From the NCBI GenBank assembly GCA_013420905.1, contig JAAXNY010000001.1, positions 1,364,001-1,428,000 on the forward strand: DNA of 64,000 nt, in the 5' to 3' direction. The stretch's first letter is position 1; every line of letters begins with the position of its first letter. Position numbers and translations under genes: made by a program. The notes under the pieces are model-generated. The model was not told the DNA's origin, did not search any database, and saw only the letters and a list, made by a program, of their open reading frames with translations. This DNA is from Collybia mongolica. Lineage: Eukaryota; Basidiomycota; Agaricomycetes; Agaricales; Clitocybaceae. Below, in pieces: positions 24,540 through 34,936 of this stretch.

Positions 24540-26290
24540 ATGCTGAGCATGATGTTCTTCTTTCTTAGTTTCTTGACTGTCCTTCCTTCTGTCCCCGCTG
24601 TGCCGATGTGTGGGTTGGTCCCTCCGAAGCAAGCTAATCGGGGGGTGGTCAACCCCGCCTCGTTTAACACCGCGGAGGATGTCCTTGCCACTGCGTGGTA
24701 CCCGGGCTGGCTCGCGGACGTTTACCCTCCTGAAAAAATTTCCTGGTCAAAGTTTAATGCGATGACGTTCGCCTTTGGGTCAGTATCATTATTCCTTGAG
24801 CAATTACTGCTGGTAGAGCGAATGCGAACAGTTTAACCACCAACGACGTCTCCAAGGTGGATCTGGCTGGAGCCGAGCAAGTTTTGCAGACTTTTGTGAC
24901 ACAAGCTAAGAACCAAGTAAGTATAATCCCTACGGCTCGTAGAAGTAAGCTTACCAAGCTCTCAGAGTGTCTCGGTGCTGTTGTCCATCGGCGGCTGGAC
25001 TGGCTCCCAATATTTTTCGACTGCGGTCGCCACAGAAGCAAACAGAACGGCTTTTGTTCAGACTATCCTCGGTCTCGTATCGACATACAATCTTGATGGA
25101 ATTGATTTCGAGTGCGTTCCTAGCTCTATTAGGATGATATCCACTTAAATATGGGGTTTTCAATAGCTGGGAATATCCCAACAAGCAAGGCATTGGCTGC
25201 AACACGATATCGCCAAGTGATTCGGCAAATTTCCTCTTGTTCCTGCAAGCCCTCCGTGCAACTCCCGTTGGATCGAAAATCATTCTTTCCGCAGCAGTGG
25301 GGCTCGCCCCATTCAACGGTCCCGATGAGAAGCCAATGACCGATGTTTCTGGCTTTGCCAAGGTACTTGACTATATTGGTAAATATGTTTGTCTCTCCTA
25401 AATAGAAACTGGATCCTCATTATTATTTGCCGCAGCGATCATGGCATACGATGTTTGGGGCTCATTTTCCACTGGAGGGGTGGGCCCAAATGCTCCTCTT
25501 GATGACTCATGCGCCCCCAGTAAACAAGGCTCTGCGACAACTGCAGTCGAGGCATGGATAGCTGCCGAGTTCCCTGCGCATCAGGTATGTGTATACCTCT
25601 ATCACACGTGGGCTTATTCATATTCATTAATCTTGTTGTAGATTGCCCTCGGCGTGGCAGCATATGGGCACAGTTTTCATGTCGACACATCCAGTGCCAA
25701 GGATAGCTCAGGCAGCCTCGTACCTTATCCTCAATTCAACAAAGTAATGCAGCCCTTGGGGGATGGAGAGACCGAATCCAATAGTATGTGATGTTTCCTG
25801 CGATCCATTACGTCGATGAGGTCCTTAACTTTGCATTATAGCACAGGTAAAGGACAAGTGTGGTGAGGTTCCCGGCCCCGGTGGAGTGTTCAGTTTCTGG
25901 AGCTTGATCAACAACAAATTCCTGAACGCCGACGGCACAGCCGCGTCGGGCATGGATTACAGATTTGATAACTGCAGCCAGACGGTAACGCCAGTTGTTC
26001 GCCTCAATTCTTGCCAAACTCACGTTCTCTCAATTCACTTTAGCCATATGTCTATAACCCTACTTCACAGGTCATGGTGTCCTTTGACGACCCAAAGAGC
26101 TTTGGTAGGCATCTTTGGTTTAAGTTTGTTCACGAAAAATTAATTAGATCCATTAATAGCTGCCAAGGGACGGTTTATTGACACACAAGGACTGAGGGGG
26201 TTCGCGATGTGGCATGCGGCTGGTGATGCAGATGACTTGCTTATAGACTCTATTAGTGATGCTATGGGTATCGAGCAAGTGTGTTCATAA
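24540..26290 (+). CDS. Secreted chitinase, glycoside hydrolase family 18
   Basis: Hydrolyses beta-1,4 bonds in chitin; in mushrooms such enzymes act in wall remodelling or digestion of foreign chitin. Nine exons: 24540-24778, 24817-24916, 24966-25111, 25167-25378, 25436-25584, 25642-25783, 25842-25984, 26044-26104 and 26160-26290. They give 440 residues. A hydrophobic signal peptide (MLSMMFFFLSFLTVLPSVPA) starts the protein. The SxGG motif appears as LLSIGGWTGS. The catalytic DxxDxDxE motif is complete as LDGIDFDWEYP, with the proton donor Glu at about 164, and an intron splits the last Asp codon. Later blocks IAIMAYDVWGS, LGVAAYGHSF and GFAMWHAAGD complete the barrel. No chitin-binding module or membrane anchor is visible. 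Confidence 0.93.
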
Positions 26291-26559
26291 TAATATAGTG
26301 AATGCGCCAGGTTCGCATGGGCAGTATAGTACGTTCCTTATATTAAATAAATTATTTCAGCAACCTCTACTCTTTTTTTCACTATATGAGAAACACATAA
26401 CCCATGGCCGGGAGTGAAATGAGCAATTCCTATTCTCAATAATCAAACCCGGCGATGACGATATAGTCGGCAACCACATATGATTAATATTAGCTTTCCT
26501 AGATTTTGTGTAGGTGGGAGTACTACGGTCCACCTTGGCCAACATTCAGTCCCTATTAA

Positions 26560-26710
26560 CTATCGTGATGGTTTCACAATGACCTTCACCGCTTCTCGAA
26601 GTCTACAATATCAAATAAACCTATCATCCGACGAGATTACTCCTTGAGTTCTTGAATCGCATTCACCATTCCTTTGACTCGGGCTTTCTCTCTCTCCAAA
26701 ATTTCAGAGT
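26560..26710 (-). pseudogene. Alcohol dehydrogenase 3' fragment A
   Basis: On the minus strand the sequence reads EKARVKGM, then an intron-like stretch, then EAVKVIVKPSR and a stop. This corresponds to the last two exons of the complete dehydrogenase at 32780-34368 (GKIRVKGM and [11 protein letters not shown]). Most of the final exon is missing, and nothing upstream is recognisable. It is a decayed scar, not a gene. Confidence 0.75.
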
Positions 26711-27051
26711 AAAGGTCAAATTTAGACCTCCGCCCTGTCCTAGGTTTTTTTTTCAAGGGAGATCGGCACTCTGAGATGAGGATCCGTGGCACGAGATTCG
26801 AGTGGATTTGGCCGTGAACACATCAGTCGCCTCCCACAGCACATTAGAATATTGATGTTTGTGTAAAGCTACGCGGCAGTTTCATTCGGTACTAAAACTG
26901 CAATATCTGGATATGCACGTTACACAAGGGGGATTACCGCCGTTTCTGATGTTATCCGTTGGGTTGTCCGACTAAACGTATCCCAGAGTTCACAGAGTGC
27001 ATATTGGGAGTCTACCACACGTGTATCACTGTTGGGTTTTGAAGTTTTGTC

Positions 27052-28544
27052 CTAATTTCGCCTAAATGACGCCTCGTGAGATATTAATATATTCGTAGAG
27101 TGGTTGGGCGCACCGTCTTGCCAAAATCTGTTGGTGACCAGACTGTTCAACTGAGACGGCAATAGTAGTGAATGGATTGTTCTAAACTCTTGAAGGGCTT
27201 GGCGGGCAGTGAAACGCTTGCTCGTATCACTAGTAACCATTGAGGCGAAAAATGGTCCGATTGTCGGAACAATGTCCTCAATGTGCTACGGAGACTTCGT
27301 TTAAAAAAAAAATGTTGAACTGTGCATGTATTCGCCACTCACTCGAACCCAGCGTTGCAGTGTATATCCTAGGAAGAGAATGTCCACTTCAAAGGGGTTC
27401 CAAGGGCCTGGAGGTGTTTCGTATCCGCGTAGCCGAAAATTAAAAAATTCTGTAGACCGAACGTCTTTTAAAACAGTGTCTTCAGGGTATATCAACGACC
27501 CTCCAAAGTCGAAAATCGCATATCGTGTGACTGATAGATCACGCAAACCCATCGGATGAGACACGTTCATCTTTGCAAGCACATTCATGCCTGTGTTTTG
27601 CTCAAGGAAATCTGTATGGGCAATCCTGTATTCGTGCAAAAAATCAAAACCCTGAGAGCGAAGCCCTGAAGTTTAAGCGTATAAACCGAGTAGATAGAAA
27701 CTGACTAACCTCGAGGAATGTTTCCGTCAAGTGAATCAGTTCAGCCACTATGTGGAAATCTGGGCTGAAGGATTGGTCCCACCTAGACTGTGTATTTAGC
27801 GGCGTGGCATAATAATGTCAATAGTAACGTAACCTGGGCATGACAATGAAAATGAGGCCATCAAAAGAGATGTACTCTAAAATGTGGATAGAGTGATTCC
27901 GGGGGTCAGCTCTCGCCTGTTTGGTATTCAGTCGTTGGAGAATTTTTAATTCATCGGAAGGTTCTCGGCCGGATACAAGTCTGGTTGTGATCAGCTCCTA
28001 CTCACCACACATTGATGTCGTGTTACCTGACCACCACATCTCTTCCTTCTTTATCTCGTGCGGGCCACACACGCAACGACTACATCTAGACAATCAGCGA
28101 TCGTATATGATTTGGTGATTGCAAGCAATGCAGACTCACTGTAAAAGGAAACATCATTTCTTCGTCACGCTCATAGACACAGTGCGCGTGAGGAAACTCG
28201 GGGGCAATACGGGTTACTTTGGCGGCGGGAGTAGGCAATAGGTCAAATAGCCTAGGCGGCTGGCTCCGATATAAAGTGTATCCACGGGAGGCGAAGAAAG
28301 GCTTCAGAAATGTCCACGCATGGATTATCGCACGTGCCTCCCTACCATAAAGTGCTGTATTTTCTGGGTTAGAGAGATGCCATCGACTGATGTCAAGGGG
28401 TACAGGATAATTCCAAAACCAAGACCGAACAGTCCATATGATGCGTTCACGAAAGGATTCAAGTTGTACTACCCTCGGACGCCGCCAGGTGTATACGGTA
28501 ACAGGGATAACCAAGAAGACAAGAAACGGGCGGACGTTCAACAT
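27052..28544 (-). CDS. Protein-kinase-like protein, probable pseudokinase (copy K1, intact)
   Basis: Minus-strand exons 28544-28140, 28079-28027, 27980-27834, 27782-27710, 27651-27343 and 27285-27052 give 406 residues. A hydrophobic N-terminus (about residues 5-20) may be a membrane anchor. A divergent kinase fold follows. The stretch RDKEGRDVVVR sits where the ATP-binding Lys is expected but shows Arg. Catalytic-loop-like LHEYRIAHTDF keeps His and Asp, followed by NTGMNVL. YAIFDFGGS is the DFG motif, and NPFEVDILFLG resembles the F-helix Asp region. The C-terminal HIEDIVPTIGPFF and RFTARQAL complete the C-lobe. I associate this family with expanded basidiomycete kinase-like proteins. It is the left member of a tandem pair with K2. 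Substrate and activity are unknown. Confidence 0.8.
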
Positions 28545-28957
28545 CGTTGAAATTTTACTGTGGCCTTGCCAAATTCGACTCGAACAGACTCTTCTTATAT
28601 ACGTCGGTTGCTGCCGACGCTAGGCAGTGAAGTTTGATCGATTTAATCACTGATCAGAGCCTCAATGCAACACTCGGCAACTTCCGCAAATCTCCCCTCA
28701 TCAGTCCTCAACTGTACCAATGCGACCTATCGAGTCAGTATTCAACAAGTACTGGCCATAAATGGGCCCCCGGAAGTTGAAAAAAAAACGCCGTCCACCC
28801 CAGGACATATTTTACCCGAATTATGCACGGGCCGTTTCTTCGCCTTTTGGCTTCTTTCATCATCACACTGACTCACACAACGCCACACCCCCCAGTGCCT
28901 CGACTATGCCACTTAGCTGCATTGAAATTAAGCGCTGTTGCTCTCATCTCCTCGTAG

Positions 28958-29194
28958 TTTGACATTGAATGGCCTGTCGTAGTGAAGAGCACCCACATGG
29001 ACCCGGCGGGGAACACAGCACCATCAGCTTCTAAGGCGTTGGTGAAAGCTGTCGCAATATCCAAGTTGCATGTAAGGCGTGCTAACAATGCATACCTGCA
29101 CGAATTTTTAACCTTCCAGGGGTATACCCACACACTTTTTGTTCATGGGTATGTCTATGGCATTCCCGAGTTAAATTTGAAAGGAGACCGCTAG
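28958..29194 (+). CDS. Conserved short ORF X1, 3' exons of an unknown gene
   Basis: Exons 28958-29071 (114 nt) and 29120-29194 read VVVKSTHMDPAGNTAPS, then GYTHTLFVHGYVYGIPEL and a stop. The paralogous X2 at 31957-32200 has the same 114-nt exon and the same intron position, with shared DPAGNTA and YGIPE motifs. The shared splice structure argues for coding rather than chance. The 5' part could not be placed; upstream sequence to 28545 is partly alike in both units and may be a leader shared with the divergent kinase-like gene. I do not recognise the family. Confidence 0.5.
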   Translation, partial: FDIEWPVVVKSTHMDPAGNTAPSASKALVKAVAISKLHVRRANNAYLHEFLTFQGYTHTLFVHGYVYGIPELNLKGDR

Positions 29195-29550
29195 AATTAT
29201 TGAGAGGAAATCTGATGCTTTGCTGCAAAAGTCGTATACTGAATAGTATCGTTGATGGTCACAATGGTTTATATTGCCTAGTATCTGAATGAGTTTCACA
29301 TCTGGAATAATTCAGTAGCAGAAGGGCGTGTTGGTTAAAATCCCCAATGTGAAGCACTTGGGAGCACTGGACATCACTCTGCATTTCTTGCCCTGTCCAC
29401 TCATCAAACATCATCAGTATATCCTAGCAAAAATATGTGAACATCACCCGGGAACATTCACACAAACAAAGAATGAGCATTAATTTCACCACCGAGAAAG
29501 TTATATATAAGTTTGCACGTTCCTTCGGTCAGTAAGATGTTTTTCATAAA

Positions 29551-29690
29551 CTAATCGAGGGGTTTCATGATAACCCCCACGGCCTCCTTTGCTGTTCATC
29601 TTATCGAGTGCCTTCTGGTAGTTCTTGATAGCAAAAGAGTCTGTGACCTGATGAACATTTTTAGTAATCCTTGTCGTTTGGAAGGAGAGC
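29551..29690 (-). pseudogene. Alcohol dehydrogenase 3' fragment B
   Basis: Minus-strand reading gives [19 protein letters not shown], then a one-base insertion, then EAVGVIMKPLD and a stop. It copies the last exon of the dehydrogenase at 32780-34368. The adjoining intron sequence is also shared, including ctgatgaacatttttagtaa. Upstream exons are absent. It is better preserved than fragment A. Confidence 0.85.
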
Positions 29691-30179
29691 TCAGTACACC
29701 AGGGAATAACCAGACGCTCTGTACTGGAAACCTACTGCGGACTAGCTAAGAGAGACTTTTCATAATGTGCCTGCTGCCGGCCCAAGTTCGATCAGAACCT
29801 TTGGAACCTCATTTACTAAGTACTTAGACCCCCGCCGCGGCGTAAGCTGGGCGTGGTACGGTCTCGTCCGGTGTGGGGGTTGTGGCCTTGCTCTGCTGAC
29901 TCTATCTTGGTATAATACAACCAAGGCTAGAACAAGAACCCCATTTCCCATTGGTTCGACGTATGGGGAGATCTGGCATAAAACTTAAATTTCCTAGTGT
30001 ATTCTTTGGCGTGTCATTCAAAAAGATGGCCCTTGCAACTGTCTCAGGCTGTACGGACTCTTATATACAATCATTTTCTGTTGTTTACCACGCGCGCAGC
30101 CTTGTTGGGTGCTGAAGCTTTGTCGAGATAACACCTGCATATCAATGTATGAGTGGCATCGTATTACTATGTGGTGATA

Positions 30180-31573
30180 GACACACCCTCATCCCAAAAT
30201 CTATTCTTGACCAGACTGTTCAGTTGCGATGGGGATGATTGTGAACGAATCCTTTGAAATTCCTGCACAGCCTGGTGGGCAGTGAGGCGTTTACTTAGTT
30301 ACCATCAAATCAAAAAAAGGGCCTGTTTCGGGAACAATATCCTCAATATGCTACAGGGATTTCAGTGTACAAAGCGCTTGAAAGCGATGTATTTTGTTCC
30401 TCACCCGAACCCAGCGCTCTAATATACAGCCTAGAAAAAGGATGTCTACCTGGAAGGGATTCCAAGGACCTGATGGTGGTTCGTATCCGCGTAGCCGAAA
30501 AGTTAAGAACTCAGTCGTCTGGACATTCTCCAAGATGGTGTCTTCAGGGTAGATCGACGATCCTCCAAAGTCATAAATAGCATAGCGTGTGACTGACGGA
30601 TCACGCAAACCCGTCAAGAAAACTCCCCTTGTGTCAGCAAGTACGTTAATGCCCGTATTTTGCTCGAGAAAATCAGTGTGAGCAATGCGAAGTTCATGCA
30701 AGAAATCATATCCCTATAGGGAAGGTTATGATTGTCAAGTGTGTAGACTGAGATAACAGACCTCAAGAAAGGTTTCTGTGAAATGAACTAGCTCCGCCAC
30801 TGTGTGAAAATCATGGTTACAGGGTGGTCCCACCTAAACACTGTTAGAAGAGGATTCCAACTGCATCAATGCCAAGCTTACCTGGGCATGACAGCGGATA
30901 CGGGACCATCAAAATAAATGTACTCCAGGATGTAGATAGAGTGATTTCGTGGGTCAGCCCTTGTTTGTTTGGTATTCAATCGTTGGAGGATCCTTAGCTC
31001 ATCAGAGGGATCCCGGCTGGAACGAGTCTGGTTGGAGAGGTGAACACAAAAGGCGTCCACACGTTGACAAGATGCTACTTGATTACGACGTCCCTTTCCA
31101 TGTCGTCTCGTGCAGGCCACGCAGAGACTGTCAGTCAGTATATCGCAAAATCAGCAATAATACAAAATTCAAATATGTAGGGGAAATGGACACACTTCAG
31201 AGCCGAACAACACCTCATCGTCATGCTCGTAGGCATGCCGTGCATAGGGGAACTCTGGGTCGGCGCACAGTTTAGTAAATTTAGTAGATGGAGCAGGCAA
31301 AAGGTCAAATATTCTTGATGGTTGACTCGGGAAGCGAAAGAAGGCTCCAGGAACTTGCAAATACGAAGTATCGCGCGCGTTTCTCTGCCATAAAGTTCTG
31401 TATTTTCTGGGTCGACCCACGCCCAGGGGCACGGGATAGCTCCAAAGCCACGACCGAAAAGTCCAAGTCACGCGTTTGCCAAAAGATCCAAGCTGTATGA
31501 TCCTCAACCGTCGCCAGGTGTACGCAGAAACGGGGATAAACAGGATGAAAGACAGCAGGAGGATGCCCACCAT
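30180..31573 (-). pseudogene. Kinase-like pseudogene (copy K2)
   Basis: Paralogue of K1 with the same exon order. It starts MVGILLLSFILFIPVSAYTW and keeps LHELRIAHTDFLEQNTG and YAIYDFGGS. It is damaged in several places. A 14-nt and a 19-nt deletion in exon 1 put the segment between them out of frame. The region matching the ATP-site exon has small indels, so that the peptide RDVVIK is only found in another frame. One base is missing in the exon at about 30820, giving an in-frame TAG. About 8 nt are missing in the last exon, giving a TAA near 30300. A functional full-length kinase fold is not expected. The distal end is set by similarity to K1. Confidence 0.8.
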
Positions 31574-31956
31574 GTTTCAATGTGAACGAGACGAATGGAC
31601 GTATGGCGGGCCTGGATGAGTCTTTTTTGTATTACCAAGCGGTGTCTAAATCTGACCAAAGTTGATTCGGTGATTTCCGAGCGTACCACAGACCAACTTC
31701 AGATGCGTTTGTATGACGTTACGATCTCCAAAGGAAAAGGTTGGACGTCTTGGTGGCTGAAGGGGACCCCGTACACCTTGCGGGACATGCTTCAAGTAGT
31801 CCGATCCTGGGACCATATGGGATTTCTGCCCCTTCCATCCTATCTTTACTACATCGCACAACGCCACATCTGAGCTATGTCACGATCACCTAAAGTCAGA
31901 TACTATACATCGTGATAAACGACCTAGTGATGCTCACTCTACTCTTTCCTAAACAG

Positions 31957-32200
31957 CACCAAGCTAATACACCTGTTGTGATCAACGCCACTCACACGGA
32001 TCCCGCAGGAAATACGGCCTTCACAAATTCGACGGGAAGGGTGAAAGACTCGGCACCATCGAGAGCGCATGTGAGTTGAGCCATCTCGAAACGTGCTAGC
32101 ACCGATAGCTCACCTTGCTCAGGGATATACCTACACCGTGTTAGTTGACGGGGTAGGAGCAGTTTATGGAATTCCCGAAGCAAAATTAGACGGGGCCTAG
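31957..32200 (+). CDS. Conserved short ORF X2, 3' exons of an unknown gene
   Basis: Exons 31957-32070 (114 nt) and 32123-32200 read VVINATHTDPAGNTAF, then GYTYTVLVDGVGAVYGIPEA and a stop. It pairs with X1 in exon length, intron position and motifs. A small upstream exon starting with ATG near 31876 is possible but weak. The frame is open in both copies, although the linked kinase-like copy is decayed. Function unknown. Confidence 0.5.
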
Positions 32201-32779
32201 GAGTGGGGGTATCGTGTATTGACGTGATCAAGGAAATCAATCCATCCTCAACAATACTCGCGGATTGGTTCAGTAGAAACCGTCGTATGGTATCCTCAAA
32301 TGAATAAACGTGCAACATGATCGTTCTCGTCTATCTCTTTGTCGTGGACTTTCAGAATCAGATAGTAGTAGTTTGCATTATGCTTGTGATTATCTGTGCC
32401 TCTGCCACAGGATGTACAGCTTGAACCTCTTGGTGGAAGCCGTGGAGTATTATAATCATCGATGGTATCGACCGCAGGTGACTTGCACCCAATAATATTT
32501 GACAAAGGTCATTTGACGTCAATAAAACAGCACTAAAGAGCATAACCAGCATACTTACGCAACACCGATCGGTTCATGGGCTTCAGATATGCGCTGCTAA
32601 CCGGTTCATATGCCAGGCAACACAAATGACATGCCCAACTAAGGGCCGTATCTTGAGAGACACGAGTCAGGATCATTGAAATGGAAATGGACTGGCGACT
32701 GATCGAGAAGATCGATGTGCAATTCATGGCCAGAAAATCATAATAGGTTCCGGATTTATTCCAAAGGTGAAGATACTTG

Positions 32780-34368
32780 CTATGCACTAATTGAGGGCTT
32801 GACGACAACCTTTACAGCTTCCTTACTGTTCATCTTATCGAGAGCTTTCTGATAGTCCTTGATTGTAAAGGCGTCTGTGACCTGATGAACATTTTTAGTA
32901 ATCCTTATCATTTGAGATTAGAACTCATCCCACCATTCCCTTCACCCGGATTTTACCACTATCCAAGTAAGCTACGGCGCGAGGGAAGCAATATGTCTGT
33001 GCAAAGGAGCCAATAATCTAACATTGGAACACTCCTTTAGTTACAATGGAAGATGGGACAACGGAACGTTGACCTTTATTTCATCACCAAATATCTTCGA
33101 GGGTGCCCAATGGACCAAGGCGTCATTTGAGTAGACCCCATATATCATTAACGTGCCTCCTCTACGAACAAAATTGATGGCGTCGTTAGCAACCTTTTCT
33201 GAACCAGTTGCCTCTATCTGTACGCCAGGGCTAAGTATCATGATGCTATGAAATTTGGGTGAACGTACGACAACATCGAAACCATACGGATGTGACTGCT
33301 TGAGCTGGGCCCATTGCGATTCTGGGTTGGTCCTGTCAAGCTCGAAGTATTCGTCGGCACAGTTAAGATCTTGAGCAACCTTAGTCTTGATGCTTTTGTT
33401 CGCTGCAATCACAACATTTGAGGCGCCATTCAATTTAAGGAGTTGGGCAAGAATAAGGCCTGTTCAGCATATGAGACTCCGAAAATAAAATAATTCTCGT
33501 GGAGGGCAGGGGGGAGTAGGTTTACCTGTTGGACCTGCACCAAGGATCAGAGCTTCTACACCAACTGGGGCATTAAGTTTGTCCAATCCATGTATCGCGC
33601 ATGACGCGGGCTCGACAAGCGTAGCTTCCTCATCGGTGAGATTAACTATCTTGTACACTTTCTTACTCTGACTGCGACCAAATTTGAGGGAAGCTCAACC
33701 AAGAGGTTCAAAGGACAAACTCACACTACTACATATTCCGCAAACCCTCCGGGAAGAGTTACGCCTAAGCTTTCGAAGTTTTCGCAAAGTAAGGACTGGC
33801 CGCGTCGACAATAGAAGCAAGTTTCACACTGCTCAAAGTAAGCGTCAGAGATAGAGAGCGCGAAATCATACAACACAAGTATAGTAGGATCCGCAACACA
33901 GCGGTCGCCGATGGAGAAACCTTCAACTGACTTTCCTACTGCAGATATAGTGCCAACGATTTCGTGCCCCGGAACGAGCTAAGAAGAAGTATATTGAGCT
34001 TTTTTTTGCAGTTCCGAGGTGGATAGATAGATACGGGAAATTTTCCGATGAACTCTCCCTGTTCGGACAAGCTGAAATGAGTAGGATTTAAGAGCCAAAA
34101 AATTGTAGACGGACTTCTGCCAAATGGTGGTCGGTACCGCAGATCCCACAACATGATACTGTGAATCTAATGAATTGTTTTCCGCAGAAGAGATATGGTC
34201 TCGACCTTTGATTTGAACTTGATCGTCCTCGATTTGGGGGACTGCGGTGGTAATGATTTCGAGCTTGCGAGGCTATAGATAGACGATCACTTGACCGACC
34301 AAAGAAATTGGGTACGTATGATGACGACTCACTCCGTGATAACAAACGGCGTCCATGGTTTTCGACAT
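32780..34368 (-). CDS. Zinc-dependent alcohol/polyol dehydrogenase (MDR family)
   Basis: NAD(P)-dependent medium-chain dehydrogenase; closest in feel to fungal arabinitol/sorbitol dehydrogenases, but the substrate cannot be read from sequence. Eleven exons on the minus strand: 34368-34333, 34272-34206, 34158-34115, 34058-34035, 33978-33877, 33828-33725, 33671-33526, 33459-33269, 33217-33074, 33017-32934 and 32881-32780. They give 347 residues. The catalytic zinc site appears as [15 protein letters not shown] and [19 protein letters not shown]. The structural-zinc Cys cluster is [15 protein letters not shown]. The Rossmann motif is [15 protein letters not shown]. Exon 4 is only 24 nt. The 48-nt intron before the Cys cluster has no stop and is divisible by three, so retention would add 16 residues. 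Two 3' fragments of this gene lie at 26560 and 29551. Confidence 0.9.
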
Positions 34369-34936
34369 TGGCACGGGCGGAATAATCGTAATGATGGATA
34401 AATGATAAGTACCAGTATGTTGGGCTCGGGAGTTAATTCAGCTTAATATCTCGGTCAGGCGGCCCGATGTCGTGGGACCCCAAAGGCGAGTTGACTCCCA
34501 GGGGCTAGCATCTTGCCAGGTTTGGTCTCGACAAGTTGCGTTCGAAAAAGACCACAGAAGGATTGCAGTAGGAAGAGTACCTCAGTTGCCAGTTGCAGTT
34601 ATAATTAAGTCACCATGAAGAATAGCTTCTGACCGTGCAATGTGCGGCGGTCTTACACAACGCGGATTTGGAGTTGGCATATTGTGACCTTGTGAGAGAG
34701 CTACAGGCTGAGAGTCTCTGAGAAGAAATATAGTTCAATGTAGGCCGCATGGAAACAACAATCATCAACGAGGCTGGTCCGGAACTTGGAAGTTGTTATA
34801 AATTTGTTTGTGTCTGGTTGTCTGGAGCGCCTGCCAGTGGTCTCCAGATCGTCACGGCCACACACCCCGAGCGGTATCATCACTCATCGTATACTTTGTC
34901 TTCTAGCCTAAGTTTGGCCTTTTGGCTTCGAGAGAC
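34369..34936. promoter_or_regulatory. Divergent intergenic region of the dehydrogenase and RBR ligase
   Basis: 568 bp between two start codons that face away from each other; it must hold both promoters. No specific element was recognised. Confidence 0.4.

Larger units (their letters stand above)
26560..29550. repeat. Tandem duplication unit 1 (ADH 3' scar - kinase-like - ORF X1)
   Basis: First of two units with the same order and orientation: an alcohol dehydrogenase 3' fragment (-), a kinase-like gene (-) and a short ORF X (+). The second unit starts at 29551. Corresponding points are about 3.0-3.2 kb apart. Divergence between units is clear, so the event is not recent. Exact ends were not computed. 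Confidence 0.85.
29551..32779. repeat. Tandem duplication unit 2 (ADH 3' scar - kinase-like pseudogene - ORF X2)
   Basis: Second copy of the unit at 26560-29550, with the same gene order and orientations. It directly precedes the complete alcohol dehydrogenase, whose 3' end is what the two ADH scars resemble. Boundaries are approximate. Confidence 0.85.
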
